Made by a program: the position numbers and the translations under genes
Assembly: GCA_900549295.1 (NCBI GenBank)
Contig: URNG01000047.1
Coordinates: 1-21,652, forward strand
Direction: 5' to 3'
Length of the DNA stretch: 21,652 nucleotides
Source of the DNA: an uncultured Rhodocyclaceae bacterium
GTDB taxonomy: Bacteria; Pseudomonadota; Gammaproteobacteria; Burkholderiales; Rhodocyclaceae
Notes under the pieces: model-generated
Database searches by the model: none
What the model was told of the DNA's origin: nothing
Seen by the model: the letters and a program-made list of their open reading frames with translations, nothing else
Shown: positions 5,630 through 14,203 of the stretch, piece after piece
Layout: every line of letters begins with the position of its first letter
How positions within the stretch are numbered: position 1 is the first letter of the stretch

Positions 5630-7270
5630 ATGACCAAATACGTTTTCGTTACGGGTGGTGTCGTGTCCTCCTTGGGCAAAGGCATCGCCGCCGCGTCGCT
5701 GGGGGCCATTCTGGAATCCCGCGGCATCAAAGTCACCCATCTCAAGCTCGACCCTTACATCAACGTCGATCCCGGCACGATGAGTCCCTTCCAGCATGGC
5801 GAGGTGTTCGTCACCGAGGACGGGGCCGAAACCGATCTCGATCTGGGGCATTACGAGCGTTTCACCAGCGCCCGCATGAGCAAGCGCAACAACTTCACCA
5901 CCGGCCAGGTTTATGACTCGGTGCTGAAGAAGGAGCGGCGCGGCGAGTATCTGGGCAAGACGGTGCAGGTCATTCCGCACATCACCGACGAGATCAAGCA
6001 GAAAATCAAGGCCGGGGCCGAAGGGGCCGAGGTGGCGATCGTCGAGGTGGGCGGCACGGTGGGCGACATCGAATCGCTGCCTTTCCTGGAAACCATCCGC
6101 CAGATGGGCATCGAGGAAGGCCGCAACAACGTCTGCTACATGCACCTGACGCTGTTGCCCTACATCCCGACTGCGGGCGAGTTGAAAACCAAGCCGACCC
6201 AGCATTCGGTGAAGGAATTGCGCGAGATCGGCATCCAGCCGGACATTCTGCTCTGCCGCGCCGACCGCTCGATTCCGGCGGAAGAGCGGCGCAAGATCGC
6301 GCTGTTCTGCAACGTCATGCCGGAAGCCGTCATCGAATGTCTGGACGCCGATTCGATCTACAAGATTCCCGGCGCGCTGCACGAGCAGATGCTCGACGAA
6401 ATCGTCTGCCACAAGCTCGGCATCCTCGCCAAGGCGGCGGATCTGACGCCCTGGGACAAGCTGATCGACGCAATGGAACACCCGCTGCACACGGTGCGCA
6501 TCGCCTTCGTCGGCAAGTACGTCGATCTGACCGAGTCGTACAAATCGCTGATCGAAGCGATCAAACACGCTGGTATCCACACCCGCAGCAAGATCGAAAT
6601 CGAATACATCGACTCCGAAAACATCGAGAAAGAAGGTGCGGGCATCCTGGCCGGGATGGACGCCATCCTGGTGCCGGGCGGCTTCGGGCGGCGCGGCACG
6701 GAGGGCAAGATTGCCGCCATCCGCTATGCGCGCGAAACGCGCAAGCCTTTCCTCGGCATCTGCCTGGGAATGCAGATGGCCGTGGTCGAATTCGCCCGCC
6801 ACGTCGCCGGCATGCAGGACGCGCATTCGACCGAATTCGTCGCCGATACGCCCTACCCGGTGATCGGCCTGATTACCGAATGGCACGATGCTTCCGGCCA
6901 GATCGAAAAGCGCGACGAGGCATCCGACCTCGGCGGCACCATGCGCCTGGGCGGCCAGCTTTGTCTGCTGAAAGAGGGCAGTCTGGCCCGCCGCATCTAC
7001 GGCGCGCCGGAAATCATCGAGCGCCACCGGCATCGTTACGAAGTGAACAACGCGCTGCTCGGCCAGCTGGAAGACAAGGGGCTGGTCGTTTCCGGGCGTG
7101 CGCCGGGTACCGACTTGTGCGAAATGATCGAATTGCCGGGTGCGGTGCATCCCTGGTTCGTCGCCTGCCAGTTCCACCCTGAATTCACCTCCAACCCGCG
7201 CGCTGGCCACCCATTATTCACGTCCTACGTTGAAGCCGCGCTGGCGGCGCAGCAGGAGAAAAAGGCATGA
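5630..7270 (+). CDS. pyrG: CTP synthase (glutamine-hydrolysing)
   Basis: Makes CTP from UTP, ATP and glutamine, the last step of de novo pyrimidine nucleotide synthesis, in the cytosol. 546 residues, essentially the E. coli length. The start at 5630 (MTKYVFVTGGVVSSLGKG) is the family's near-invariant N-terminus; the frame is open further upstream but that part is not homologous. The synthase domain has the P-loop-like SSLGKGI, LDPYINVDPGTM, and EVGGTVGDIES. The glutaminase (class I GATase) domain has GICLGMQ with nucleophile Cys378, and the partner residues His516 and Glu518 in QFHPEF. The stop overlaps the kdsA start as ATGA, so the two are translationally coupled. No clear Shine-Dalgarno precedes the start. 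Confidence 0.98.
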   Translation: MTKYVFVTGGVVSSLGKGIAAASLGAILESRGIKVTHLKLDPYINVDPGTMSPFQHGEVFVTEDGAETDLDLGHYERFTSARMSKRNNFTTGQVYDSVLKKERRGEYLGKTVQVIPHITDEIKQKIKAGAEGAEVAIVEVGGTVGDIESLPFLETIRQMGIEEGRNNVCYMHLTLLPYIPTAGELKTKPTQHSVKELREIGIQPDILLCRADRSIPAEERRKIALFCNVMPEAVIECLDADSIYKIPGALHEQMLDEIVCHKLGILAKAADLTPWDKLIDAMEHPLHTVRIAFVGKYVDLTESYKSLIEAIKHAGIHTRSKIEIEYIDSENIEKEGAGILAGMDAILVPGGFGRRGTEGKIAAIRYARETRKPFLGICLGMQMAVVEFARHVAGMQDAHSTEFVADTPYPVIGLITEWHDASGQIEKRDEASDLGGTMRLGGQLCLLKEGSLARRIYGAPEIIERHRHRYEVNNALLGQLEDKGLVVSGRAPGTDLCEMIELPGAVHPWFVACQFHPEFTSNPRAGHPLFTSYVEAALAAQQEKKA

Positions 7271-8106
7271 AGCTGTGCGGTTTTGAGGCGGGCCTGACGC
7301 AGCCTTTCTTCCTGATCGCCGGGCCGTGCACGGCTGAATCGGAGCAACTGTGCGTCGACGTGGCCGGGCAGATGAAGGACATCTGCGCCCGCCTGGGCAT
7401 CAACTACATTTTCAAGGCCTCCTACGACAAGGCCAACCGCAGTTCCGGTCAGTCGGTGCGCGGCCCCGGCATCGACGGCGGCCTGCGCATCCTGGACGGC
7501 GTGCGCGCGCAGATCGGCGTGCCGGTGCTGACCGACGTGCATGATGCCAATGATGTCGCCCAGGTGGCGAGCGTCGTCGACGTGCTGCAAACCCCGGCCT
7601 TCCTCTGCCGCCAGACCGATTTCATTCACGCCGTGGCCGCCTGCGGCAAGCCGGTGAACATCAAGAAGGGGCAGTTCCTCGCCCCTGGCGACATGAAGAA
7701 CGTCGTCGCCAAGGCGCGCGAAGTCAATGGCGGGGCCGACAACATCCTGGTCTGCGAGCGCGGTGCCTCCTTCGGTTACAACAATCTGGTGTCCGACATG
7801 CGCTCGCTCGCCATCATGCGCGACACCGGCTGCCCGGTGGTGTTCGACGCCACGCATTCGGTGCAGTTGCCGGGCGGGCAGGGGACGGTATCCGGCGGGC
7901 AGCGCGAATTCGTGCCGGTGCTGGCCCGCGCCGCAGTGGCCGTCGGCATCTCCGGCCTGTTCATGGAAACCCATCCCTGCCCGGAAAAAGCCTTTTCCGA
8001 CGGCCCGAACTCCTGGCCGCTGGCGCGCATGGAAAGCCTGCTGACGGCGCTCCTGGCGCTGGACAGGGCGGCCAAGGCGGCGGGTTTCGATGAAGACAAG
8101 CTTTAA
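7267..8106 (+). CDS. kdsA: 3-deoxy-8-phosphooctulonate (KDO-8-P) synthase
   Basis: Condenses phosphoenolpyruvate with arabinose 5-phosphate to give KDO-8-phosphate, the precursor of the inner-core sugar of lipopolysaccharide; its presence indicates a Gram-negative outer membrane. 279 residues, normal length. Family landmarks seen are LIAGPCTAES near the N-terminus, FKASYDKANRSS, the PGIDGGLRIL loop, TDVHD, LCRQTD, KKGQFLAPGDM, CERGASFGYNNLVSDMR and DATHSVQLPGG. The start at 7267 overlaps the pyrG stop by four bases and has AGGAG upstream at about 7253. pyrG-kdsA-eno is a common order in beta- and gammaproteobacteria. Whether the enzyme is of the metal-dependent or independent type was not decided. 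Confidence 0.97.
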   Translation: MKLCGFEAGLTQPFFLIAGPCTAESEQLCVDVAGQMKDICARLGINYIFKASYDKANRSSGQSVRGPGIDGGLRILDGVRAQIGVPVLTDVHDANDVAQVASVVDVLQTPAFLCRQTDFIHAVAACGKPVNIKKGQFLAPGDMKNVVAKAREVNGGADNILVCERGASFGYNNLVSDMRSLAIMRDTGCPVVFDATHSVQLPGGQGTVSGGQREFVPVLARAAVAVGISGLFMETHPCPEKAFSDGPNSWPLARMESLLTALLALDRAAKAAGFDEDKL

Positions 8107-8168
8107 GAATCAGGTTTAATAATTCACTTTAATAAAATTTTCCAACTTTTTGATTAAAAGGAAGAAAC
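8107..8168 (+). promoter_or_regulatory. AT-rich leader before eno
   Basis: These 62 bases are strikingly AT-rich against GC-rich flanks and include TTTAATAATTC, TTTAATAAAATTTT and a TTTTTGATTAAAA stretch, ending in the strong ribosome site AAAGGAAG. A separate, strong promoter for enolase and an unstructured leader are likely; I cannot assign a single -35/-10 pair. Confidence 0.4.
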
Positions 8169-9452
<1,284 letters not shown>

Positions 9453-9461
9453 ACCCTTCGC

Positions 9462-9755
9462 ATGCGCTGGCTGACCGCCGGCCTTCTGGCTCTGCTCGTC
9501 CTTCTCCAGTACCCCTTGTGGCTGGGGAAGGGCGGCTGGCTGAAAATCTGGGAATACGGTCGGCAACTGGAAGCGCAGAAGGAAGAAACCCGCCAGCTCG
9601 AAATCCGCAATGCCGGCCTCGACGCCGAAGTGCGCGACCTGAAACAAGGCTACGAAGCAATCGAGGAGCGCGCCCGTTTCGAGCTGGGCATGGTCAAGCA
9701 GGATGAAGCTTTCGTGCAGATTCCGGATCGTCCGCTACGGGAAGAAAAGCGGTAG
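9462..9755 (+). CDS. ftsB: Cell division protein FtsB
   Basis: Small bitopic inner-membrane protein of the divisome, forming the FtsQ-FtsB-FtsL complex that activates septal peptidoglycan synthesis. 97 residues, usual size. A single transmembrane helix spans about residues 4-22 (starting MRWLTAGLLALLVLLQY). It is followed by a Gly-containing linker (LGKGG) and a periplasmic coiled coil at about 33-72, with heptad-like Glu, Gln and Leu. ERARFELGMVKQDEAF then matches the conserved FtsB post-coil motif (ARxELGMxKxGE). It starts 9 bases after eno with no obvious Shine-Dalgarno, so it is probably translated by coupling. The position after enolase is the classical one. Confidence 0.92.
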   Translation: MRWLTAGLLALLVLLQYPLWLGKGGWLKIWEYGRQLEAQKEETRQLEIRNAGLDAEVRDLKQGYEAIEERARFELGMVKQDEAFVQIPDRPLREEKR

Positions 9756-9844
9756 GAAAAACGGCCCTGCAGGAGCCGGACAATCTTTTGTAATCCCTTG
9801 TCATTAGAGGCTTGACGGGGTTTTACGGGAAATCGTTTTGTCGC

Positions 9845-9873
9845 TAGCCACGCCTGATCCGCTCCGCTAGAAT
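9845..9873 (+). promoter_or_regulatory. Candidate promoter of the peroxiredoxin-slyD pair
   Basis: TAGCCA at 9845-9850 (4 of 6) and TAGAAT at 9868-9873 (5 of 6) are 17 bases apart; transcription would start near 9880, leaving a leader of about 36 bases with AAGGAG before the ATG at 9916. A TTGACG at 9812-9817 was considered but lacks a matching -10. The rest of 9756-9915 shows nothing recognisable. Confidence 0.4.
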
Positions 9874-9915
9874 CGCTCGCAAAAACACCCCGTCAAGGTG
9901 TTCAAGGAGAGCGAT

Positions 9916-10404
9916 ATGCAACTCGAAACCGGGCAACTCGAAATCGGCGACCTGGCCCCCCCATTTGCACTCCCCGATGCGGATCTCGAAACGGTCAAAC
10001 TCAGTGACTACGCCGGCAAGCAGCGCGTCGTGCTGATTTTTTATCCCAAGGACTGCACGCCTTGCTGCACCAAACAGGTGACGGATTTTTCCGACCACGA
10101 TGCCGATTTCGCCAGACTGAACACCGTCGTGCTCGGCATCAACCGCGACGACAGCCAGAAGCATCAGCTCTTTCGCGACAAGGAAGGCATCGGCATGGCC
10201 TTGCTCTCGGACTGCGACGGCGAAATCTGTGAAAAATATGGCGTCTGGCAGACGAAAGAAGTCGACGGGCAGGAGAAATACGGTATCGTCCGTTCCACCT
10301 TCATCATCGATCGCCAGGGCGTCATCCGTCAGGCGCTCTACAACGTCAATTACAAAGGCCATGCGGCCGAAGTGCTGAAACTACTCAAGGAACTCGACTC
10401 ATGA
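9916..10404 (+). CDS. Thiol peroxidase, Bcp/PrxQ-type peroxiredoxin
   Basis: Reduces hydroperoxides using an active-site cysteine; cytosolic. 162 residues from the ATG at 9916, preferred over the GTG at 9898 because AAGGAG lies 7 bases before it. It aligns along its length with E. coli Bcp: GDLAPPFALPD at the N-terminus, the FYPK strand, and LSDCDGEICEKYGVW and STFIIDRQG later. The active-site loop reads DCTPCCTKQVTDF where Bcp has MTPGCTVQAC. Cys51 aligns with the peroxidatic Cys, Cys47 and Cys50 are extra, and the classical resolving Cys five residues later is absent. Cys in SDCDGEIC may serve instead, or the enzyme may be 1-Cys. Its stop overlaps the next gene's start (ATGA). Confidence 0.88.
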   Translation: MQLETGQLEIGDLAPPFALPDADLETVKLSDYAGKQRVVLIFYPKDCTPCCTKQVTDFSDHDADFARLNTVVLGINRDDSQKHQLFRDKEGIGMALLSDCDGEICEKYGVWQTKEVDGQEKYGIVRSTFIIDRQGVIRQALYNVNYKGHAAEVLKLLKELDS

Positions 10405-10886
10405 GCCAACAGGTTGCCAAGAATCACATCATCAGCCTCGATTACCACGTCACCGATCCTGACGGCGAGGTCGTCGATGAAGGGCGCGAAGCGCTGGTCT
10501 ACCTGCACGGCGGCTACGACGATATTTTTCCGAAAATCGAAGAAGCGCTGCACGGCAAGAAAGTCGGCGAGTCCGTCCAGGTCAAGCTGCAGCCGGACGA
10601 AGCCTTTGGCGAATACGATGCGGAAATGGTGCAGATCGAGCCGCGCGCCGATTTCCCGAAGGAACTGCAAGTCGGCATGCAGTTCGAAGGCGGCCCGGAA
10701 GAGGGTGATGACGACGACTTCGTCATCTACCGCGTCACCGACATCGCCGACGACAAAGTCGTCCTCGACGGCAACCATCCGCTTGCCGGCATGGCGCTCG
10801 TCTTTACCTGCACCGTCACCGCCATCCGCCCCGCCAGCCCGGAAGAAATCGAGCAGGGCCACGTCCACAGCGAAGAAGAGGATTGA
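10401..10886 (+). CDS. FKBP-type peptidyl-prolyl cis-trans isomerase, SlyD-like
   Basis: Catalyses proline isomerisation and acts as a folding chaperone in the cytosol. 161 residues. The FKBP core shows ISLDYHVTDPDGEVVDE and YLHGGYDDIFPKIEEALHGKKVGE. It then has the insert-in-flap chaperone domain with PDEAFGEYDAEMVQIEPRADFP, and returns with DGNHPLAGMALVFTCTV, the SlyD/SlpA hallmark. The tail ends HVHSEEED: acidic with two His, but without the long Cys/His metal-binding tail of E. coli SlyD. The start overlaps the peroxiredoxin stop by four bases, so the two are made together. A structured candidate terminator lies downstream. Confidence 0.92.
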   Translation: MSQQVAKNHIISLDYHVTDPDGEVVDEGREALVYLHGGYDDIFPKIEEALHGKKVGESVQVKLQPDEAFGEYDAEMVQIEPRADFPKELQVGMQFEGGPEEGDDDDFVIYRVTDIADDKVVLDGNHPLAGMALVFTCTVTAIRPASPEEIEQGHVHSEEED

Positions 10887-10942
10887 CCCGTCCGTAGGAA
10901 TGACCCGCCCTGACGCGCAGGACACTGCCGTCGGGCAGGATG

Positions 10943-10993
10943 CCGCCCGGCAGCGTGCAGGCGGGCATGCTGGTCGGCATACGGGCGGTTTTT
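10943..10993 (+). terminator. Composite hairpin with T-run after the slyD-like gene
   Basis: Outer arms CCGCCCG (10943-10949) and CGGGCGG (10982-10988) pair perfectly and are followed by TTTTT. Between them CAGCGTGC (10951-10958) and GCATGCTG (10965-10972) form an 8-bp inner stem with one G-U pair. Together they make a long stem with an internal loop ending in U5, 56 bases after the stop codon. Confidence 0.5.
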
Positions 10994-11012
10994 CAGCGGC
11001 TTGACGCTTCCG

Positions 11013-11855
11013 TCATTGGCGGATTTCGCGCACGTTGTCGATAGCTAGGAATTCAGGTGTGCTGCTGCGGTAGGGGTTGATGTCCAGACCGCCGCGCCGG
11101 GTGTAGCGCGCATGCACGGCCAGGGCTTGCGGGGCGCAGCGCCGCATGATGTCGCAGTAGATGCGTTCGACGCATTGCTCGTGAAATTCATTGTGATTGC
11201 GGAAGGACACGATGTAGCGCAGCAGACCCGCGCGATCGATGGGGCGGCCACGATAGCGGACCACCAGCATGGCCCAGTCCGGCTGGCCGGTGACCAGGCA
11301 ATTCGATTTCAGGAGATGCGAATACAGGCACGCTTCATGCGGCGCTTCTGCCGTGGTGCGAAGGTGCTGCGGCGCGGGAAGGTAGTCTGCGCAAGCGATG
11401 TCCAGCGTATCGAGCAGTTCGCCTTGCGGGTAGGCGATGCGTGCCAGGGGCTGTACATCCAGCGCCTGCAAACGCACCTGGACAGGCGCTTGGGCCGCTG
11501 CCGACAGATCGCGGGCAAGCAAGGCTTGAACCGTGGCAAGGTCGGCAAACTGGCTCTGATTGAGGGAGTTCAGATAGAGCTTGAAGGATTTCGACTCGAT
11601 CAGGCAGGGGCTGTCCGCAGGCACGCGGAATTCGCCCATGGCGACCACGGGTTTGCCCCTGGGGTTGAGCCAGGAAATTTCGTAGGCATTCCACAAATCG
11701 ATGCCGACAAAGGGCAGGGCGCCTGGATCGATGCTCAATTCCGCGCGCTTTTCCTGGCGCGCAATGGGAAAAAGAAGCTCGGGCGCGTATTCGGCGCAAT
11801 AGGCGGTGGCTTTGCCCAGGGGCGAAGCGTGGACGCTGGAGGAAGGTGTCTGCAT
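11013..11855 (-). CDS. queF: NADPH-dependent 7-cyano-7-deazaguanine (preQ0) reductase, long QueF type
   Basis: Reduces the nitrile of preQ0 to the amine preQ1 in biosynthesis of the tRNA wobble base queuosine. 280 residues, matching the two-domain E. coli type. The active-site motif SNCLVTGQPDW gives nucleophile Cys186 and acid Asp193; the QueF signature ESKSFKLYLNS lies at 87-97, and HNEFHEQCVERI at 221-232. The start at 11855 (MQTPSS) is used because the family's PLGK follows soon after. The same frame is open for about 412 further codons upstream, but that is a shadow of guaD. No clear ribosome site is seen; it begins 11 bases after the guaD stop, so coupling is likely. Confidence 0.95.
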   Translation of the reverse strand: MQTPSSSVHASPLGKATAYCAEYAPELLFPIARQEKRAELSIDPGALPFVGIDLWNAYEISWLNPRGKPVVAMGEFRVPADSPCLIESKSFKLYLNSLNQSQFADLATVQALLARDLSAAAQAPVQVRLQALDVQPLARIAYPQGELLDTLDIACADYLPAPQHLRTTAEAPHEACLYSHLLKSNCLVTGQPDWAMLVVRYRGRPIDRAGLLRYIVSFRNHNEFHEQCVERIYCDIMRRCAPQALAVHARYTRRGGLDINPYRSSTPEFLAIDNVREIRQ

Positions 11856-11866
11856 GGGGCGGGATT

Positions 11867-13195
11867 TTAAGCCCTGGCCAGGGCGTTGCCGAGGACGGGC
11901 TGGCCGAGAATGTGCACGGCGTGCACGCAGCGCTCGTCGCCGAGCAGCATCAGCGCGAACAAGGTATCGGCGAGATCGTCCGTGTGCTCCAGGCGCATCG
12001 CCAGTTCGGGCAGGGCCAGCGGATCGAGCACCACGCAGTCGGCTTCCTTGCCGGGCAGGAAATTGCCGATGTAATCCGCTAGGCCGAGCGCGCGCGCCCC
12101 GCCCAGGGTGGCGAGATACCAGCCCTGCCAAGGCGCAAGCGGGCGGCCCCGGGTCTGCGCCACCAGATAGGCGGCATGCAGGGTGCGCAGCATGCTGAAC
12201 GAGGTGCCGGCACCGACATCGCTGCCCAAACCGACGGGAATGCCAGCGGCGCAGCGTTCGGCGAGCGGGAAGAAACCACTGCCGAGAAAGAGGTTGGAAC
12301 TCGGGCAGTGGGCTAGCGCCGTGCCGGTGGCGGCAAGTTCGTCCGTTTCGCGTGGGGAAAGATGAATGCCGTGACCGTAAATCGTGCGTGGGCCGAGCAG
12401 ATCGTAGTGCGCATAGACATCGAGATAATCGCGCCGCTCCGGGTAAAGTCGGGCGACTGCCGCGAGTTCGGCGGTGTTTTCCGCCAGATGGGATTGCAGA
12501 TGCAGATCGGGCCGGCTGCGCAACAGGGCTCCCGCCAGAGCGAGTTGATCCGGGCTGGAAGTCGGCGCAAAACGCGGCGTCACGCTGTAGCGCAGCCGTT
12601 CCCGGCCGTGCCAGCGTTCGATCAGCCCGAGGCAGTCGCGTTCGGAAGTGTCCGGCGCATCGCAGAGCGCAGAAACGGCGCAACGGTCCATCATCACCTT
12701 GCCGCAGAGCATGCGCAAATGCCGTTTTTCCGCTGCCGCCATGAAGGCATCGACGGAATGCGCGTGCACCGTGGCGAATACCGAAGCCGTCGTCGTGCCG
12801 TGGGCGAGCAGGCGATCGAGAAAATAATCCGCGCGCCGTGCAGCGATTTCCGGATCGGCGAGCGCCGCTTCCGCCGGAAAGATGGAGCGCGCCAGCCAGT
12901 CGAGCAGATCCTTGCCGGGAGAAGCAAGCACCGTGGCCTGCGGGTAATGGCAGTGGCTGTCGACGAAACCGGGCAGGATGAGCCGCGCGCCGTAGTCGTA
13001 TTGCGCGGTGACGGCCCGCGTTTCTGCCGGAATGCGCGCCAGCACCGTCTCCCGTGGGCCGTGACCGGCAATGCGGCCGTCGACGATCCACAAGGCACCT
13101 GCTACGACGTGCCGATACGCCCCCGCCACACCTTCCGCGCCCGGGTCGGCGAGAAAATCGAACAACTGACCGAAAAGCAGAACGGAGCGCACCAT
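11867..13195 (-). CDS. guaD: Guanine deaminase
   Basis: Deaminates guanine to xanthine in purine salvage and catabolism; a zinc amidohydrolase of the cytosol. 442 residues, usual length. Metal ligands and active-site residues are visible: HxH in GFVDSHCHYPQ (His81, His83), His236 with Glu239 in SHLAEN, His275 in YGHGIHLS, and Asp326 in GLGSDVGAGTS. AHCPSSNLFLGSG and the C-terminal GKEADCVVLDP are further family motifs. The ATG at 13195 lacks a strong Shine-Dalgarno. It shares an apparent operon with queF, both acting on guanine-like bases. The long alternative open frame over this gene on the same strand is a GC-driven artefact. Confidence 0.94.
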   Translation of the reverse strand: MVRSVLLFGQLFDFLADPGAEGVAGAYRHVVAGALWIVDGRIAGHGPRETVLARIPAETRAVTAQYDYGARLILPGFVDSHCHYPQATVLASPGKDLLDWLARSIFPAEAALADPEIAARRADYFLDRLLAHGTTTASVFATVHAHSVDAFMAAAEKRHLRMLCGKVMMDRCAVSALCDAPDTSERDCLGLIERWHGRERLRYSVTPRFAPTSSPDQLALAGALLRSRPDLHLQSHLAENTAELAAVARLYPERRDYLDVYAHYDLLGPRTIYGHGIHLSPRETDELAATGTALAHCPSSNLFLGSGFFPLAERCAAGIPVGLGSDVGAGTSFSMLRTLHAAYLVAQTRGRPLAPWQGWYLATLGGARALGLADYIGNFLPGKEADCVVLDPLALPELAMRLEHTDDLADTLFALMLLGDERCVHAVHILGQPVLGNALARA

Positions 13196-13269
13196 GTCGT
13201 CAGTTTAGGCGATTTGCGCGCGAAGTGTTCGTTGCGGCGCGCTCGTGCGCGCATCCCGAAAAAAGGCGC

Positions 13270-13294
13270 AAAAAAACCCTGCCGCTGGCAGGGT
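13270..13294 (-). terminator. Rho-independent terminator of the phasin gene
   Basis: On the minus strand, ACCCTGCC pairs with GGCAGGGT (8 bp, 3-base loop AGC), followed by a run of T (seven A at 13270-13276 on the plus strand, one of them in the stem). It lies 33 bases past the phasin stop and before guaD, so it insulates the two. Confidence 0.9.
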
Positions 13295-13326
13295 CCGTGC
13301 GCAGCGCCCGCAGGCGCGGCAGAGGC

Positions 13327-13842
13327 TTACTTGCCTTGCTTGAAGGCGGCAGCCATGTTCTTTTGGGCGGCGTCGGCGAATTGCTTGGCGATGCCGTTCA
13401 TGTTGCCGAAGGCCGAGTTGGCGGCGGCGATGGCGCTCTGCACGGCGGCGACGGCACCTTCGGAACCGGCCGGAGCCGATTTGGCGGCCAGTTCGACCAT
13501 GTTGGCGACCGACTTCTGGAATTCGCTGAACTGGCTTTCAGCCATCTTGGCCAGTTCCTGCTGGGTCTGGCTGGAGATTTCGTAGATCGAGCGCGAGTAG
13601 GCGGCGGCCTTTTCCAGCGCCGGCTGGGCCATGGCCTTCTGGGCTTCCAGGGCGGCTTGCGGGGTCTTGGCTTCCATCACGCTGCGGGCGTTGCTGGCGG
13701 CGTCTTCCAGGGCGCTGCGGGCGGTGCTCAGGTTGAGGGCGGCGACACGCTCGGCGGAAGCCAGGGCAGTGTTGGCGACAGCCAGCAGGGAATCGACGGT
13801 GGCTTTGTTGGCGGCGGCGAATTGTTCGACGTTGAGGCTCAT
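13327..13842 (-). CDS. phaP: Phasin (polyhydroxyalkanoate granule-associated protein)
   Basis: Coats polyhydroxyalkanoate storage granules and controls their size and number. 171 residues from the ATG at 13842, chosen over the ATG two codons earlier because AGGAG sits 6 bases before it and would touch the earlier one. The protein is almost all helix, Ala-rich and amphipathic. The phasin_2 pattern is seen in the N-terminal NVEQFAAANKATVDSLLAVAN, then SAERVAALNLSTARSALEDA, and a middle YSRSIYEISSQTQQELAKMA. There are no cysteines and no signal peptide. It stands alone, with its own promoter candidate and a strong terminator, as expected for a highly expressed granule protein. PHA storage fits a Rhodocyclales-type host. 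Confidence 0.93.
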   Translation of the reverse strand: MSLNVEQFAAANKATVDSLLAVANTALASAERVAALNLSTARSALEDAASNARSVMEAKTPQAALEAQKAMAQPALEKAAAYSRSIYEISSQTQQELAKMAESQFSEFQKSVANMVELAAKSAPAGSEGAVAAVQSAIAAANSAFGNMNGIAKQFADAAQKNMAAAFKQGK

Positions 13843-13887
13843 GGACATCTCCTGATTTGTGATAGGGGTGTTGAAATTTGTGGGGCG

Positions 13888-13927
13888 AATCGTATCACGA
13901 TTATTGCAATTTTGTGCGCCGCAGCAA
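13888..13927 (-). promoter_or_regulatory. Candidate phasin promoter with palindromic operators
   Basis: Read on the minus strand, TTGCTG (13927-13922) and AATAAT (13905-13900; 5 of 6 to TATAAT) are 16 bases apart. The region also has the perfect 8-base palindrome ATTGCAAT (13903-13910) and the dyad AATCGT-ATC-ACGATT (13888-13902) overlapping the -10. A repressor such as the PHA regulator PhaR would plausibly bind here; that is inference. Confidence 0.45.
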
Positions 13928-13987
13928 TTTTATTTGTGAATGATCGCTGCGCAGGCAAGAGGTTTTTTCGGGCTGGATAAATCCGCA

Positions 13988-14203
13988 ATGTCATTTTATG
14001 ATGTGCGACTTTCCGTGCCTGGATGGCAAGCCATGTTCAATGAGAAGCGAATCAGCCGGGACCGCCGGGTTTCGGGTGTCGATGCGCGTGCGGCAGGCGA
14101 GGTCGTCGAACGACGCCGTCGCCGCAGACGCCAGATGAGCATCCGGGAAATTTCCTTCACCGAGTGGGCACGTTATTTCGCGCTTTACAAGCGGCGTAAG
14201 TGA
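13988..14203 (+). CDS. Small Arg-rich hypothetical protein
   Basis: 71 residues from the ATG at 13988. Starts at 13940 (87 residues) and 14033 (56 residues, MFNEKRISRDRR, with a GGATGG-like site) are equally possible. The body is strongly basic, with ISRDRRVSG, a run of seven Arg after EVVE, and the C-terminus ISFTEWARYFALYKRRK. I recall small proteobacterial proteins with RDRR/ERR repeats of similar look but can name no function. It lies in the gap between the phasin and a convergent hydrolase-like gene, whose last 19 bases it overlaps. The better conserved part, if real, is probably the C-terminal half. Confidence 0.45.
   Translation: MSFYDVRLSVPGWQAMFNEKRISRDRRVSGVDARAAGEVVERRRRRRRQMSIREISFTEWARYFALYKRRK

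Noticed and set aside
5600..7210. 536-codon open frame antisense to pyrG
   Set aside because: Complete, highly conserved CTP synthase on the other strand; the antisense product is composition-driven without domain motifs.
9812..9840. TTGACG as a -35 for the peroxiredoxin gene
   Set aside because: No acceptable -10 lies 16-18 bases downstream (GTTTTG); TAGCCA/TAGAAT at 9845-9873 fits better.
10899..11000. Short plus-strand ORF (about 34 codons) between slyD and queF
   Set aside because: No ribosome site, no recognisable protein pattern, and it overlaps the hairpin with the T-run.
11856..13091. Some 410 extra open codons upstream of and in frame with queF
   Set aside because: It lies over guaD, whose zinc ligands and family motifs are in another frame; the Arg/Pro/Ala-rich translation is a typical high-GC shadow. 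QueF begins at 11855.
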